NCBI RefSeq assembly: GCF_000090795.2
Contig: NW_003546801.1
Coordinates: 1,815 to 57,775 of the forward strand
Direction of reading: 5' to 3'
DNA: 55,961 bases
Origin: Amphimedon queenslandica
Lineage: Eukaryota > Porifera > Demospongiae > Haplosclerida > Niphatidae
Under the pieces are notes generated by a model that did no database searches, had not been told where the DNA came from, and saw only the letters and a program-made list of their open reading frames with translations. Numbering within the stretch: position 1 is the stretch's first letter; every line of letters begins with the position of its first letter. Positions 11,801 to 21,609 of the stretch are shown here, piece after piece. Both the position numbers and the translations under genes were made by a program.

Positions 11801-12094
11801 CTGATGAAAATCATGAGGACTAAACAGGTGGGGTGTACCAGTAGAAACATCACAAATGATAGTCGCATTGGAGAAAGGCAGGGGTTGAGAGAGGAGAGTG
11901 AGTGTCACTGAGAATCTGTAACTGTGCATCAGTAGTTTGAGCTGATGCCACCTCATGTAAACTTAGAATAGGCATAATATTAGAAGTGAGAGAGTGAACC
12001 AGTGAGAGTGCATAAGCTACAGCATTGTCAGAACTTCGAATATGACGGATGTTGGGATGTGAATTTTAGCATATAGTTGAGATGTCTGACATAT

Positions 12095-12430
12095 CTAGGA
12101 GTGACGATTAGACTGACACAAAGGGAAGAAAGTGAGGGGCTTGTGATCAGTAAGGACATGGAATTGACGACCTTCAACAAAATGTCTGAAGTGCTTGATA
12201 GCCCAATAGATTCCGAAAAGCTCTTTATCAACAGTACTATAATTTCTTTCTGCTGGCTGTAGCTTCTTGGAAAAGAAAGTGAGAGGCTGCCAAGAGGACT
12301 TCACCCACTGCACTGGAGAACACATCTCGTAGCAACATCAAAAGCTTCTGTAGCTAGATTCAAAGGAGCATCTGGCTTGGGATGAGATAACAAAGTAGCA
12401 TCAACCAGAGCAGCGTCAAATGCAGCAATA
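12095..12430 (-). pseudogene. Gypsy-1 RNase H domain
   Basis: One open segment carries FFSKKLQPAERNYSTVDKEL followed by VEGRQFHVLTDHKPLTF, the hallmark RNase H block after Gypsy RT, which degrades the RNA strand of the RNA:DNA hybrid. The TDHKPL motif is intact, but the frame closes shortly after. Confidence 0.9.
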
Positions 12431-12559
12431 GCATACTCACTCCACACAATTTAATTTTCAGTTTGTAGTCTTTACCTAGATATTTGTAGATGAGAGAGTA
12501 GACATGCAAAATCAGGAATAAATCTTTTATAGAAAGTTACAAGTCCCAGGAACTCACAG

Positions 12560-13260
12560 AGCTTTCACTGTGTGGTTGGGCAGAGAAAATTACGAAGAGA
12601 TTCAACTTTCTCGGGAAGTGGTTTGATCCCAACCTTGTTAACATATCCAAGAAAAACAACTCAAGAGACTCCAAAATGGCCATTCCTGGAGTTTATGATG
12701 CTCACTAAAAAGAGTCAAAACAGCTGCAACATGATCCAGATGCTCTTCCTTAGTGGTACTAGTGATAAGGACATCATCAAGCATGCATATGTATGTGGAA
12801 GGCCCTGGAGTATTTTGTTAATGAATCTTTATGGAAGGACTGAGCCGCATTCCGCAGGCCAAGTGGCATTCATATGAATTCAAAAAGACCAAAAGGTGTC
12901 GTAATGGCTGTCTTAGGTACATCTGCTGGTTCGACCAAAATTTGATGGTATGCCCATAGAAGATCTAATTTAGAAAACACTGTAGTGCCATGGAGAGAGG
13001 TTGTCAGGTCTTTTATATGGGGCATTGTGTACCGATTGGGAGCCGTGACTCTATTAAGGGCACAATAATTTCCCACAGGGATGCAAGTTACCCAATTCTT
13101 TTGGGACCATATGTAGAGGAGAGGTCCAGCTACTAAAGAAGGGTCTAATAAGTCCCAACTGCAACAATTGCTGCAATTCGTTTTTAGCAGTCTTCAGCTT
13201 GTCAGGGTAGATAGAGTCTTCTAGTTGTTACGTAAACAAGAGGGCCTGTTGTTGTGATAT
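12560..13260 (-). pseudogene. Gypsy-1 reverse transcriptase domain
   Basis: The segment at 12870-13076 contains NRVTAPNRYTMPHIKDL, TTVFSKLDLLWAYHQILVEP and AITTPFGLFEFI, the fingers and palm of Gypsy RT, with the first catalytic Asp in SKLDL. The catalytic box near 12775 still shows LDDVLI but the residues before it are shifted, so the usual Tyr is lost or out of frame. The upstream linker with GPLVYVTTRRLYLP is visible at 13202-13260. Confidence 0.9.
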
Positions 13261-13800
13261 GGTGGGTGATATGGTGGGTGTCATGGTGTTTCATGTGACA
13301 ATGAAGGTTTGGCTGTAGAACCTCTGGGAAACCTTTGACAATATCCTGGAATTCACTGTGGTCTGAAGGAGGAAGCAAAGTGAGACAGAGGGAGGACAGA
13401 TCAAAAAGAGTTCCTTTTACATTTATATGTGTCAAATTATCAATTAGCTTATGGTGTCCCGTATCTACAAGATCAAAATGTCTCAAAAAGTCTGTTCCTA
13501 AAATTGGAATAATCATGTCTGCTAACAGGAAAATCCAGTTAAACGTCCTTCGAAGTCCAAGGTTGAGTTTCAATGAGTGTGTACCATAGGTAGCAATAGT
13601 AGCTCTATTAGCAGCTTAAATGTATGTCCTTTTTGACATGTCTTCTTCTTGGAAGAGGGTGGTATAACACTTACCTCTGCTCCAATGTCGACATGGAAAT
13701 GGAGAGATATGGTTGGATTGGAAATGTAGATGTGGTTTGAACCATGGCCAGCAGTGCTCGCTGCCACTAGTGGCTGGCCCGAGCATTTTCTGATCAAGAA
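13200..13800 (-). pseudogene. Gypsy-1 aspartic protease region
   Basis: The active-site block reads VDIGAEVSVIPPS (near 13690) where Gypsy proteases have D-T-G; the Thr is replaced by Ile. Downstream, in another frame, IIPILGTDFLRHFDLV is the conserved C-terminal protease strand. The domain would process the Gag-Pol polyprotein. Frame breaks near 13575-13620 split it. Confidence 0.85.
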
Positions 13801-14542
13801 CATGGTTTCTTACATTTGCGTGATTGATCCCCATAGTGTTCGTGGTACCAAAAGAAGTTGAATAAAAGATTGGAAGGCCTCCTCGGGGAGGGATGGCGAT
13901 TAAGAGGAGGAGAATGACCACAAGACGGTGCTCTGCCAGCACTCTTTACCAATTGTGTAAAGCGAGCTACCTCCTCTCCCAGCTGTGCTACCTCTGTGAA
14001 AAGTAAATCACTGTTTGAGACATTATTGACAGGTGGTGGTAAAGAAAGTTCCATTAATTTGTGAGCCGGAGAGCAAGTTCTGACAAAGGAGTAGCAGATT
14101 TGGCTGAAGCCAGCACCATCCTGACTCCACTGGGCAACCTTTACAAGAAGAGCTCCTGCATAAAAGATGAACTTCATCAGGGACTGTCTCAGCAATTGCT
14201 CCATTCTACATAATAGCTGTGAAGGCTTACGGTCACCGAGTTCTTCCCCAGTGAACAACTGCTGTAGCAGCCACACGCAACTGTCCGCTCGATAAGAGCT
14301 TCTTTGAGACAGTCATACTGATCAGAGTCAGGAGCCTTGAGAATGAGGTCACATACCTCCATAGCTACTTATGGCGAGAGAGAAGTGATGGCATAGTCAT
14401 ATCTTGTTTTCTGAGAGGCAATATTTCTTGTCTGGATCTGCGCTTCTACTTGAGTAAACCAGATATGAGGATTGGCTGGCCAGTAAGGCGGTACCTTGCG
14501 AGAGATGGAGGCTAGAGTATCTGGACTAGGTGAGTTAGCCAT
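13800..14542 (-). pseudogene. Gypsy-1 gag
   Basis: Starts at the Met at 14542 with MANSPSPDTLASISRK, followed by VPPYWPANPHIWFTQVEAQI, a recognisable Gypsy gag N-terminus. After a frame break near 14368, LLQQLFTGEELGDRKPSQLL continues the capsid region. No intact CCHC knuckle is visible, but Cys/His-containing debris (WYHEHYGDQSRKCKKPC) lies at the expected place near 13795-13850. It would form the particle that packages element RNA. Confidence 0.85.
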
Positions 14543-14582
14543 GTTCCCAGTCTGAGTCACTAATATAGTGTGATCGTATGAT

Positions 14583-14935
14583 TGAATTAGGAGAGTCACA
14601 AATATTCTTGACCAAACAATAAAAGAAGTGAGAGAGTTTGAAAGGAAAAAGGAAATGAAGAATGGGAATGTTTTAGAAAGAGTCAGTAAAGAGAAGTGAC
14701 AGCAAATGATAAAGAAATTGGCAAAATACACTAAAATAGTTTGATGAAATGCCTACTGAACGATAGAGATAAATGATGAATGATAAACGAACAAACAAAC
14801 GAGACAAATGAGCTGTAGTTACTCTGCTGAGATCTGTATATGTGTGTGTATACATATTGCTGAGCACATGTAACTATGTGGTTGCAAGTCATAAATATTA
14901 AATATATTGAATGTATGAATATATTGACCACCACA
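14583..14935 (-). repeat. 5' LTR of Gypsy-1
   Basis: Partner of the repeat at 10273-10640. It begins TGAATTAG on the plus strand and ends around accaccaca, so on the element strand it starts TGTGG and ends CA. It should contain the element promoter; no clear TATA box was singled out. Confidence 0.88.
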
Positions 14936-15009
14936 AAATATACGTACAATTGCAGAGCTGTGAAAGTATCTAGTGAAAATGGCTATAAATATAAAATATT
15001 CTAAAAGAA

Positions 15010-15425
15010 ATTAACACAAACAAGTTATTACAAAAAAAGAGATTGAGTAGGATTCACTCTGTATGAATTTGTCAAAAAAGTAATAGAATCAAGGATAAGT
15101 AGGATTCCAAACGACTGACTATATCCATACAAACGAAACTACAAAATCAAAGTCCTAGTCTCGTGAAGCAATTTCAACTGTACATTATTACTTTAAAAGT
15201 ACAATGTAAGAGTAGAAATTGCATCATGGGAGTAGGATTTTGTTGAATGAGACAGTCTCATATCGGCCATAGCTTAAAAAACAAATAATTTAAAGAGTAA
15301 TGTCATAATGGCCATAGCTTACAATGAATGATATATGAGACACTGATATTGGCCATAATAATTAATGATAATACATGACTAATGAACTAAACACTAATAT
15401 TGGCCATAACAATTATTAATGATCC
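15010..15425. mobile_element. MITE-like element with 'gattgagtaggattc' end and internal ~60-bp repeats
   Basis: Begins aacacaaacaag, then agattgagtaggattcac, atgaatttgtcaaaa, ggattccaaacgactgac and ends with three or four degenerate units built around tggccatagctta or tggccataata (15262-15420). The whole arrangement recurs in inverted orientation at 50240-51010. The internal arms (aaagtcctagtctcgtgaag and attgcatcatgggagtagga) match the stems of the hairpins at 32089 and 33595. Confidence 0.75.
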
Positions 15426-15544
15426 AGATTGCCATACTTTTTAACCTTTCTTGGTGACCGTTGCACCCCTAAAAACTTTACTCTCAGAGGGGTGCTGTAG
15501 CAGAGCTAAAACAAAGTTTTTAGCAACTGTACTTGTACCACTGC

Positions 15545-15866
15545 CAATTTGACCTAAAGTAATTCAGCTCCATTGCAATATTGGTCTGTCTTGCTTGAAG
15601 TAAAGTGAAGGGACATGGAGTCGGGGAGAAAACAAACATTTGAACACCAAAGCTTCGAGAATTCATCACAGCTCAGAAATGCACATAGGCCACAATGATA
15701 CCAGTGCAGGTAGACAAACCTCTGATAGTTGGGAAGATGGAGTTAGACAAGCTACAATTTTTTGTAACATATCTACTGTAACAGGCTCTTTTTTGATCTC
15801 AAGAGTAGCCAAACTACAATTAGGCCTTAGATATAGCAAGTTATTGGATATATGCAGAATTATCAC
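15545..15866 (-). pseudogene. Tyrosine recombinase fragment (DIRS/Crypton-type)
   Basis: The minus strand encodes KKEPVTVDMLQKIVA, SSQLSEVCLPALVSLWPM and, in a second frame, DEFSKLWCSNVCFLPDSM then LHFTSSKTDQY. This is the same segment as LSEVRLAANSLLTFAGFLRF in the DIRS recombinase at 36177-36362: the helices just before and around the first catalytic Arg. That Arg block is itself damaged here. The His-x-x-Arg and Tyr parts are missing, so it is a truncated relic. Confidence 0.7.
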
Positions 15867-16269
15867 TTACAGGTGATACTTGATGCGAATTAGTCCATAT
15901 CCTACATCTATCATAGGTAAAGACCATAAACGTAAAGGATTATAGATACACACATTTTACTCAATATAAGTAGCAACCACTTTATAGTGTCCCAAATAAC
16001 CTAACTGAAGAAAATAAGTAGTTGAATGTTACTAGAGACTCAAGTTTGAATCTAGGAATAAAATTTTTAAATGGTATTTTAAGCAAATTTTTGTTGTGCG
16101 AAGAAATAAACACCCAGGCTTTTATTTCAACATTTACAGTAGATACTTTGTTGTGGAACTCTCAGCTTTCGATTTACTGGCAACTGTGAAGCCAAAGACC
16201 AGAGCAAGGGGTTTTGCTGCACATTCAATTTATTCCATGCATTGGCCTTAATTAGTTTAAGGAAAAATT

Positions 16270-16350
16270 TTCCTGGGTGCAAAAGTCGTGGCAACCATCT
16301 TGTTTGGGGGTGAATCCTACTTAGTAACACTACCACGTTACTAATATTAT
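16270..16350 (-). repeat. Terminus of a foldback-family element
   Basis: aaaagtcgtggcaaccat, ttgtttgggggtgaatccta and cttagtaac...gttactaat match the outer end of the foldback element at 33250-33325. Sequence further inside (16090-16260) does not match, so this is either a different subfamily or a truncated copy. Confidence 0.75.
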
Positions 16351-16354
16351 GCCA

Positions 16355-16784
16355 ATGCTATGCACCATGTCCTTCCATCATAAATTCAGTATCAATTTTT
16401 CATAGATTCGTAACTTATCTATGGATTAAACAATAAAAATAATTCACAATTCAGTACTCAAACTTCAAATTGCCAAGCACTATACCTTGTGTTAGAAGTT
16501 TCAGAGACATGAAGCTCACTTGCTTTAACATTTCTCATGTGCAGCATCAAACCAAAGAAGATAAAAATGATACATTTCGTCATTTATCATGAAATAGGAG
16601 GAGGATGAAAGTTTGAGATGAGATGTATCCATCAGATTATGAAATTATGTATTGCAGAGAATCACAACGGTATGTAGACAAACCTATATGCAGTTAATGC
16701 CAAACATAATAATGACAACATACACCAATGTGACTTTCAGTGTGCCAAAAAAAGAATACTAATATGTATTTTACAATTTGCGTA
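16355..16784. other. Unannotated spacer
   Basis: AT-rich sequence with no gene or repeat that I recognise. Confidence 0.35.
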
Positions 16785-16920
16785 TGTATTGGAGTTAGTT
16801 GTTATGTATTGTAATATCATTAATATAATTACAGTACTGCTCAGCTATAACTTTAATTTTACATGCGTGATCTCCAGCAAGAGACACAGTTGGCGCTCGT
16901 GAAGAATCACTGCATGGAAG

Positions 16921-16971
16921 CACGTGCACACGATTGCGCACGTGCACGTGCTCAGCCACGTTAAACACGTG
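16921..16971. promoter_or_regulatory. Cluster of four CACGTG palindromes
   Basis: CACGTG occurs at 16921-16926, 16939-16944, 16945-16950 and 16966-16971, about 70-120 bp before the Tc1 transposase start. CACGTG is the core site of bHLH factors, so this could be an element promoter feature or a subterminal binding site. Confidence 0.45.
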
Positions 16972-17041
16972 CCAAACGTGAGTGCACGGGTGTCAAAAGG
17001 GGCAAATAACTTTTCCTTAATCATTATTGAAGGAGAACAAA

Positions 17042-18046
17042 ATGGGAAGAGTTTCTGTTGAAAGAAGACGAATAGTTCTTTTAAGAACTCAAGGCTGTTC
17101 AATTCAGTCAATTCAGGAGAGACTCGATTAGGAAGATAGTGTTATTTCGAAGATGGGAATCTGCTACATTATAAGGAAGTTTAAGGAAAGCGGCACCGTC
17201 GGTGACTTGCCAAGGAAGTGATCAAAGCTACTTAAGAAAGATAAGTTGGCATTTATTGATGAGAGCTTGAAAAAGAACGATGAGTTCACAGCCAGGATTT
17301 TAAGGGATGATTTTATTAAGGAAAGGCTGACCTCTCCGTGTTAATCACCACTGGTAAAAGAGGAAAATACCAACTGGGCAGGAGAGCAACTCACCCCAAG
17401 TACTGTCAGCTGGTGAGAGAGGCAAATAAGGCAAGGAGATTAGACTAGTGCAAGGACAGATTGATGAAAAATGAGCAATTTGACGATGTTGTATTTACTG
17501 ATGAATGCTCAGTACAGCTGAACAGTCATGGCCGCCTATGCTTTCGTAAGAAGAAGCCAGGAAGATGAAACCAAAGCCTAAGTATGCCATCAAAGTTTAT
17601 GTATGGAGCGGCATATGGAAGACAGGCACTACAGAATTGGTAATATTCAAAGGGATAATGAAAGCTGCACATTATTGTACTATTCTATGGGATGGCTTGC
17701 TTCCTTTCATTAGCAGCCACTTCCCTGATGGTGATTATCGCTTCCAACAAGATAATGATCCCAAGCATACTAGCCGCCTTGTGAAATCATACCTTGAGGA
17801 TCATTCTATCAATTGGTTGAAAACGCCAGCAGAAAGTTCAGATTTGAATCCTATAGAGAATGTATGGGGGTCATTAAAATACTTTGTTTCCACCCATCAT
17901 AAGAAAAAAATTTGGACTCCATTGTTAGTGGTATAGCTGCATTGTGAAAAACTCTGACACCAGCCGTATGCTCAAAATACATTGACCACTTGCAGAAAGT
18001 TATGCCAAAAGTAATTGAAGTAAATGGGGAAGCTTCTGGTTATTAA
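17042..18046 (+). pseudogene. Tc1-like DD34E transposase
   Basis: Starts MGRVSVERRRIVLLRTQGCS (helix-turn-helix N-terminus). The catalytic domain shows VVFTDECSVQ-type sequence near 17490 (first Asp), FQQDNDPKHTSRL (second Asp) and SSDLNPIENVWGSLK (Glu). There are 34 residues between the second Asp and the Glu, the Tc1 DD34E spacing. It ends with KVIEVNGEASGY and TAA at 18044-18046. At least three in-frame stops in the N-terminal half and several frame changes (for example near 17565 and 17910) inactivate it, although 17565-17936 is open. It would cut and paste the element at TA sites. Confidence 0.93.
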
Positions 18047-18159
18047 GTGCTATACTTAAAGAGTAGTGATTGATCCCGACAAATGTGTGGCTTTCAGAGG
18101 CTAATTAAAACTGTTCCCTGATCCCATTTGTCATTGGCAGCTACAGAATCTTGAATTAA

Positions 18160-18440
18160 CCAGGGCTCATTAATTATTTATAAGAATTAGGGGTGTCGTC
18201 AATTAATAAAATGACTTAAAGTCATTATGATAGCTCACAAAAGCCAGTTACCATACTAAAATAACTGTAAAGTGGAGCCGATAGCAAGTTTAAACAGTTG
18301 TGGCTATAAAAAATGAATTCTAGTGATGATCTCACTCCTAATAATAACAAAACACACCTTTTGGGTGTGATTTTGGCTGAAAATTGCTAGTGCAAAGCCC
18401 TGGCTTGCCCTGGCCTATAGCCGCCAATGCCATTTGTAGA
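18160..18440. repeat. Dispersed repeat, copy 1 (about 270 bp)
   Basis: Matches 20160-20430 in the same orientation: ggctcattaattatttata, gccagttaccatactaaaat, actcctaataataacaaaac and ccttttgggtgtgattttg have close counterparts in order. It lies inside the Tc1 element and is probably a small non-autonomous insertion; no clear inverted ends were found. Confidence 0.75.
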
Positions 18441-18654
18441 GTGGAAGTCATGAAGTGATTGCCTTAGAAAACAAGGTATGAATGTTTGGAGTGTGCTTGT
18501 ACATCATTCGATATAATTTTATCAAAAGGCATAACTATCTTATATAGAGCTATAAAATGAGTGTTACTTCAGCTCACCAATGAGATTGTGCAATGTACAC
18601 TGTGTATAAGATAAGTGTATTCTAGCACATGTTATTTCTGTTACTTTTAGAAAA

Positions 18655-18909
18655 ATGCCTGGGAATGGTGAAGAGACAGTTGAAGTCCATGCAAAAGGTA
18701 TGCACACCAAACTAGTTTCAGTTTTTACTGTCACGTGCTAAGAAGATAGTGTGGTGGAAGATTTAGAATGTATAAAAAATATATTATACATTAATTTGTA
18801 CATGTATTTGTATATATTTAGATAAGACTGAAAGTATGGCAAAGAGCATGCAGTTACAGTATTATATTAGACAAAAAGTGAATATGAATTGTAATAAAAA
18901 AGGTACATA
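18655..18909 (+). CDS. Possible two-exon small protein
   Basis: After an acceptor-like ttctgttacttttag, the frame MPGNGEETVEVHAK runs to a donor-like aaag/gtatgc (about 18700). A second acceptor-like tatatttag (18823) opens DKTESMAKSMQLQYYIRQ in a compatible phase and ends at TAA near 18909. If real, the product is a 40-45-residue charged peptide. I recognise no family, and the splice signals are ordinary enough to arise by chance. Confidence 0.2.
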
Positions 18910-19012
18910 ATACATTTAGATGTACATTTACCAATTTTACTGACAGAAGATGTAATGAGGAAAAGATGTAGGTATAAAGCAAATTACGTGAAGCTTTACA
19001 TGTTATAGCATG

Positions 19013-19240
19013 TTGCTTCTTAGGCCTAGCTATATCCTTAGCTTTATTCAAGGTAATAGCAGTAGTATCAGTATCATCCCGTGTACAAAGAAAGGTAAAG
19101 GTACATACACATGTAGGCTATAAAACTGACATTAATCATTCGCTTCTTAGGCCTAACTGTATCCGTAGCTTTATTCACGGTAATAGCATTAGTATCAGTA
19201 TCCTGTGTACAAAAAAAGGTAAAGGTATACAAACACGTTA
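19013..19240. repeat. Two-copy tandem duplication, about 125-130 bp
   Basis: cttcttaggcctagctatat, gctttattcaaggtaatagc, gtagtatcagtatc and gtgtacaaagaaaggtaaag (19014-19095) recur at 19142-19225 with few differences. Confidence 0.8.
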
Positions 19241-20159
19241 CACATTGATAACGAAGTTACATCATCATCATCAAGATACCGTTCTTCCTTTATTTGCATC
19301 ATTTTCTCACTTCCTAGAACAACCATGTTAACAAGAAGCTGTAAGTCCTTTACTCACCTTTGTCAATTACGTGGCATTCGTAATTTTTATACATCAATCT
19401 GTCATTTACGGAATATGATCCATCTAAATTATGTTCTGGCACTAAAATAAGGCCTTTATCCTCAAATTCCAGGAGATAAAAAGTTTCTGTCTCAGAGGCT
19501 AACGTTCTTGCTGTCATTGTTGAATTTGTTGTTCAAAAGTTAGATGTTAGCATTGTTATAGACTAGTTGTAGCAGCTCTTATACTGTAAACGTATTTCCC
19601 TTATTTCACGTGGCAGATTTGTGAGCATGCGTGCTACTGTATATTTACTTTATGAAATGCATACATGCATTTTTAGACATATCAAAACATATATTGACAC
19701 ATTAAAATAATATGATGCATATATATATATATATAAAGACCATGCCAGTTCTAAGTGTACTCCACAGTACATTACACTTGTGCACCACAGAATGTGATAA
19801 GATACATGATGTAGATGATAAATACATGATACAGGTGCTACTCCTTGTACCTTGCACTAGTGTGCATTGAGTAAATAGAGAAGCTGCCCTCGTGTCGTGT
19901 ACACAATAAGTAAAGTTATAGCTAAGCGGTACTATACATTAACATTGATTGTATTACTATTGCGGTATTGTTTAAATCTTATCATACATGTGATCAACTG
20001 AATCTTTGTTACCTACTACAGTGTGAGAACATTACATGGTGGAAATGGTGGCCTATAACACTACAGACCATTGTTGAGATTGTTATTCCACTTTGTACCG
20101 CTGACTGTAGTGCCGACTGTGAAGGCTACTGCCATAGGTGGCCGGAGAATTTCTAATTC

Positions 20160-20430
20160 TCCCCCGGCTCATTAGTTATGCATAAAAGTTAGGGGGTGTG
20201 GTTAATTAATTATATCACTGAAAGTTACTGACACAAGCCACTTAAAGCCAGTTGCCACACTAAAATGATCAACTGATAGTGTGTATTAACAGCTGTGGTT
20301 ATAAAAAACAAATTATAGTAATGATGTCACTCCTAATAATAACAAAACATGCCTTTTGGGTGTGGTTTTAATTAACAGCTACCCAGGTATAGCCTGGGCG
20401 TTCCTGGGCCTGCAGCCACCTATGGCTTCT
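20160..20430. repeat. Dispersed repeat, copy 2 (about 270 bp)
   Basis: Partner of 18160-18440, lying between the Gypsy-3 5' LTR and gag. Both copies are in the same orientation, 2.0 kb apart, and end in a C/G-rich stretch with cctgg motifs. Confidence 0.75.
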
Positions 20431-20454
20431 GCCACTTATCAAGTTACTCCTCCC

Positions 20455-21466
20455 AACCTGTTTCCATTCAAAAGCCAGAGGAATGGCCTAAGTGAATTCT
20501 AAGCTTCCAGTGCTTCGGAGTTGCATCTGTACTTGCTGAGAAGAATGAAGAGGAGGTCAATACACTTAAACACTGTATGGGGGATGAGGCAGATGATCTT
20601 TTTGATTGTTTAAAGTTACCAACGCTGAAGTGAAGGATTATTCTACTGTTAGAGGAAAGTTTGAAGGTTTTTGTCAAACCAAGAATTGTTATTTAGGAGA
20701 GAACAAAGGTAAATTTGAGGATGCAGGAGGATGGGGAGACAGTAGCGACTTTTATTAAGGACCTGTATATTTTGGTGGAGCACTGTAAGTATCCAGCCTG
20801 ACAAGAACATATGATTATTGACAGATTAATCGTTGGATTGCGTGATTCTATGTTGTCTGAGAGGCTTCAGCTTGACTCACGGCTGACAGTGGATTCAGCT
20901 TTTACTGCTGTACGTCGATCAGAGTCAGTACAGCAACAGCAGAAGGACATTCAAAAAGATGAGAAGAAACTGCCAGTGGACAGTGTAGAGAAAAAGAAAT
21001 TTGTTAATTGAGAGAGAAGTAGTGCCCCAAAAACCAAGAAACGTCCACAGCAGTCAAAGTGTTCTCAATGTAGGGTCAGCCCAAATCATGAATTTAAAGG
21101 CTGCCCAGTGAGGGACAGTGTGTGTAGAGCTTGTAATATTTGGGAACACTATCAGACAGTGTGCAAAGTCTCAGACATACACAGAGTCAGAAAAGGATAA
21201 TGAAATATTCTTATGACTTGTGACAAAGTAAACTTTGGACTGTAGAGGTACAAGTGAATGGGAGCAACATAAAGTATTGCATAGATACTGGAGCTGAAGC
21301 TACAGCTGTCGCAGAACGCATACATCGATTGATCGGTAGTCCAGCACTACAACCACTTGACAAAGAGCTAAATGGACGGAACGACAAACGTGCAGACTCA
21401 CCTGGTCTTTTTGAAGGTGACTTACAAAAAGGTGATTACAGTATAGCACATATATATTGTGGATAA
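20455..21466 (+). pseudogene. Gypsy-3 gag and aspartic protease
   Basis: Gag fragments include ETVATFIKDLYILVEHCKYP, then IIDRLIVGLRDSMLSERLQL and DSAFTAVRRSESVQQQQ. Next comes a zinc-knuckle region with CSQCRVSPNHEFKGCP and VCRACNIWEHYQTVC (about 21057-21165). The protease starts near 21254 with VNGSNIKYCIDTGAEATAVA; the DTGA active site is intact. This is the usual gag-PR order. Stops near 20500, 20625, 20800 and 21010 break it, and the sequence ends abruptly after the protease at about 21466, where unrelated DNA begins. Confidence 0.9.
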
Positions 21467-21609
21467 TTAATTTTGCTAATTGGCAAAATTTGCAAAAAAT
21501 TTTATCTCCAAAAATTTACAAGTATACCATTAACTAAATAGGTGGTGCTTACCAGAAGCCACACCTTCAGTTTAGAACAGCGCATGCATCAAGAAAATTG
21601 TCTACTGCT

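Larger units (their letters stand above)
10273..14935 (-). mobile_element. Ty3/Gypsy LTR retrotransposon, minus strand (Gypsy-1)
   Basis: Two long terminal repeats of about 350-360 bp in the same orientation flank gag, protease, RT, RNase H and integrase reading right to left. The order PR-RT-RH-IN identifies Ty3/Gypsy. Frameshifts and stops occur throughout and the two LTRs are clearly diverged, so this is an old copy. I could not find matching target duplications at the fuzzy outer ends. Confidence 0.93.
16830..19936 (+). mobile_element. Tc1-like transposon with terminal inverted repeats, itself carrying insertions
   Basis: The left end TACAGTACTGCTCAGCTATA... (16830) is matched by the reverse complement of ...TATAGCTAAGCGGTACTATA (ending 19936), 23 of 26 positions, each adjacent to TA, the Tc1/mariner target. 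The 3.1-kb length is about twice the usual for Tc1, because extra DNA (18120-19900) lies between the transposase and the right end. Confidence 0.8.
16785..20031 (+). repeat. 5' LTR of Gypsy-3, interrupted by a Tc1 element
   Basis: Two pieces, 16785-16829 (TGTATTGGAGTTAGTTGTTA...) and 19937-20031 (...cttatcatacatgtgatcaa...gtgagaaca), line up in order with the unbroken LTR at 39988-40153. The Tc1 element lies between them at a TA dinucleotide. Just after the end, ttacatggtgg is a plausible start of a primer-binding site. The length without the insertion is about 140 bp against about 166 bp in the partner. Confidence 0.75.

Noticed and set aside
13335..13589. Plus-strand open frames over Gypsy-1 (13335-13589, 12572-12877, 12077-12262)
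   Set aside because: All are antisense shadows of pol.
14540..14583. tRNA primer-binding site for Gypsy-1
   Set aside because: The sequence after the 5' LTR (atcatacgatcac) does not start with TGG and I could not match it to a tRNA end with confidence.
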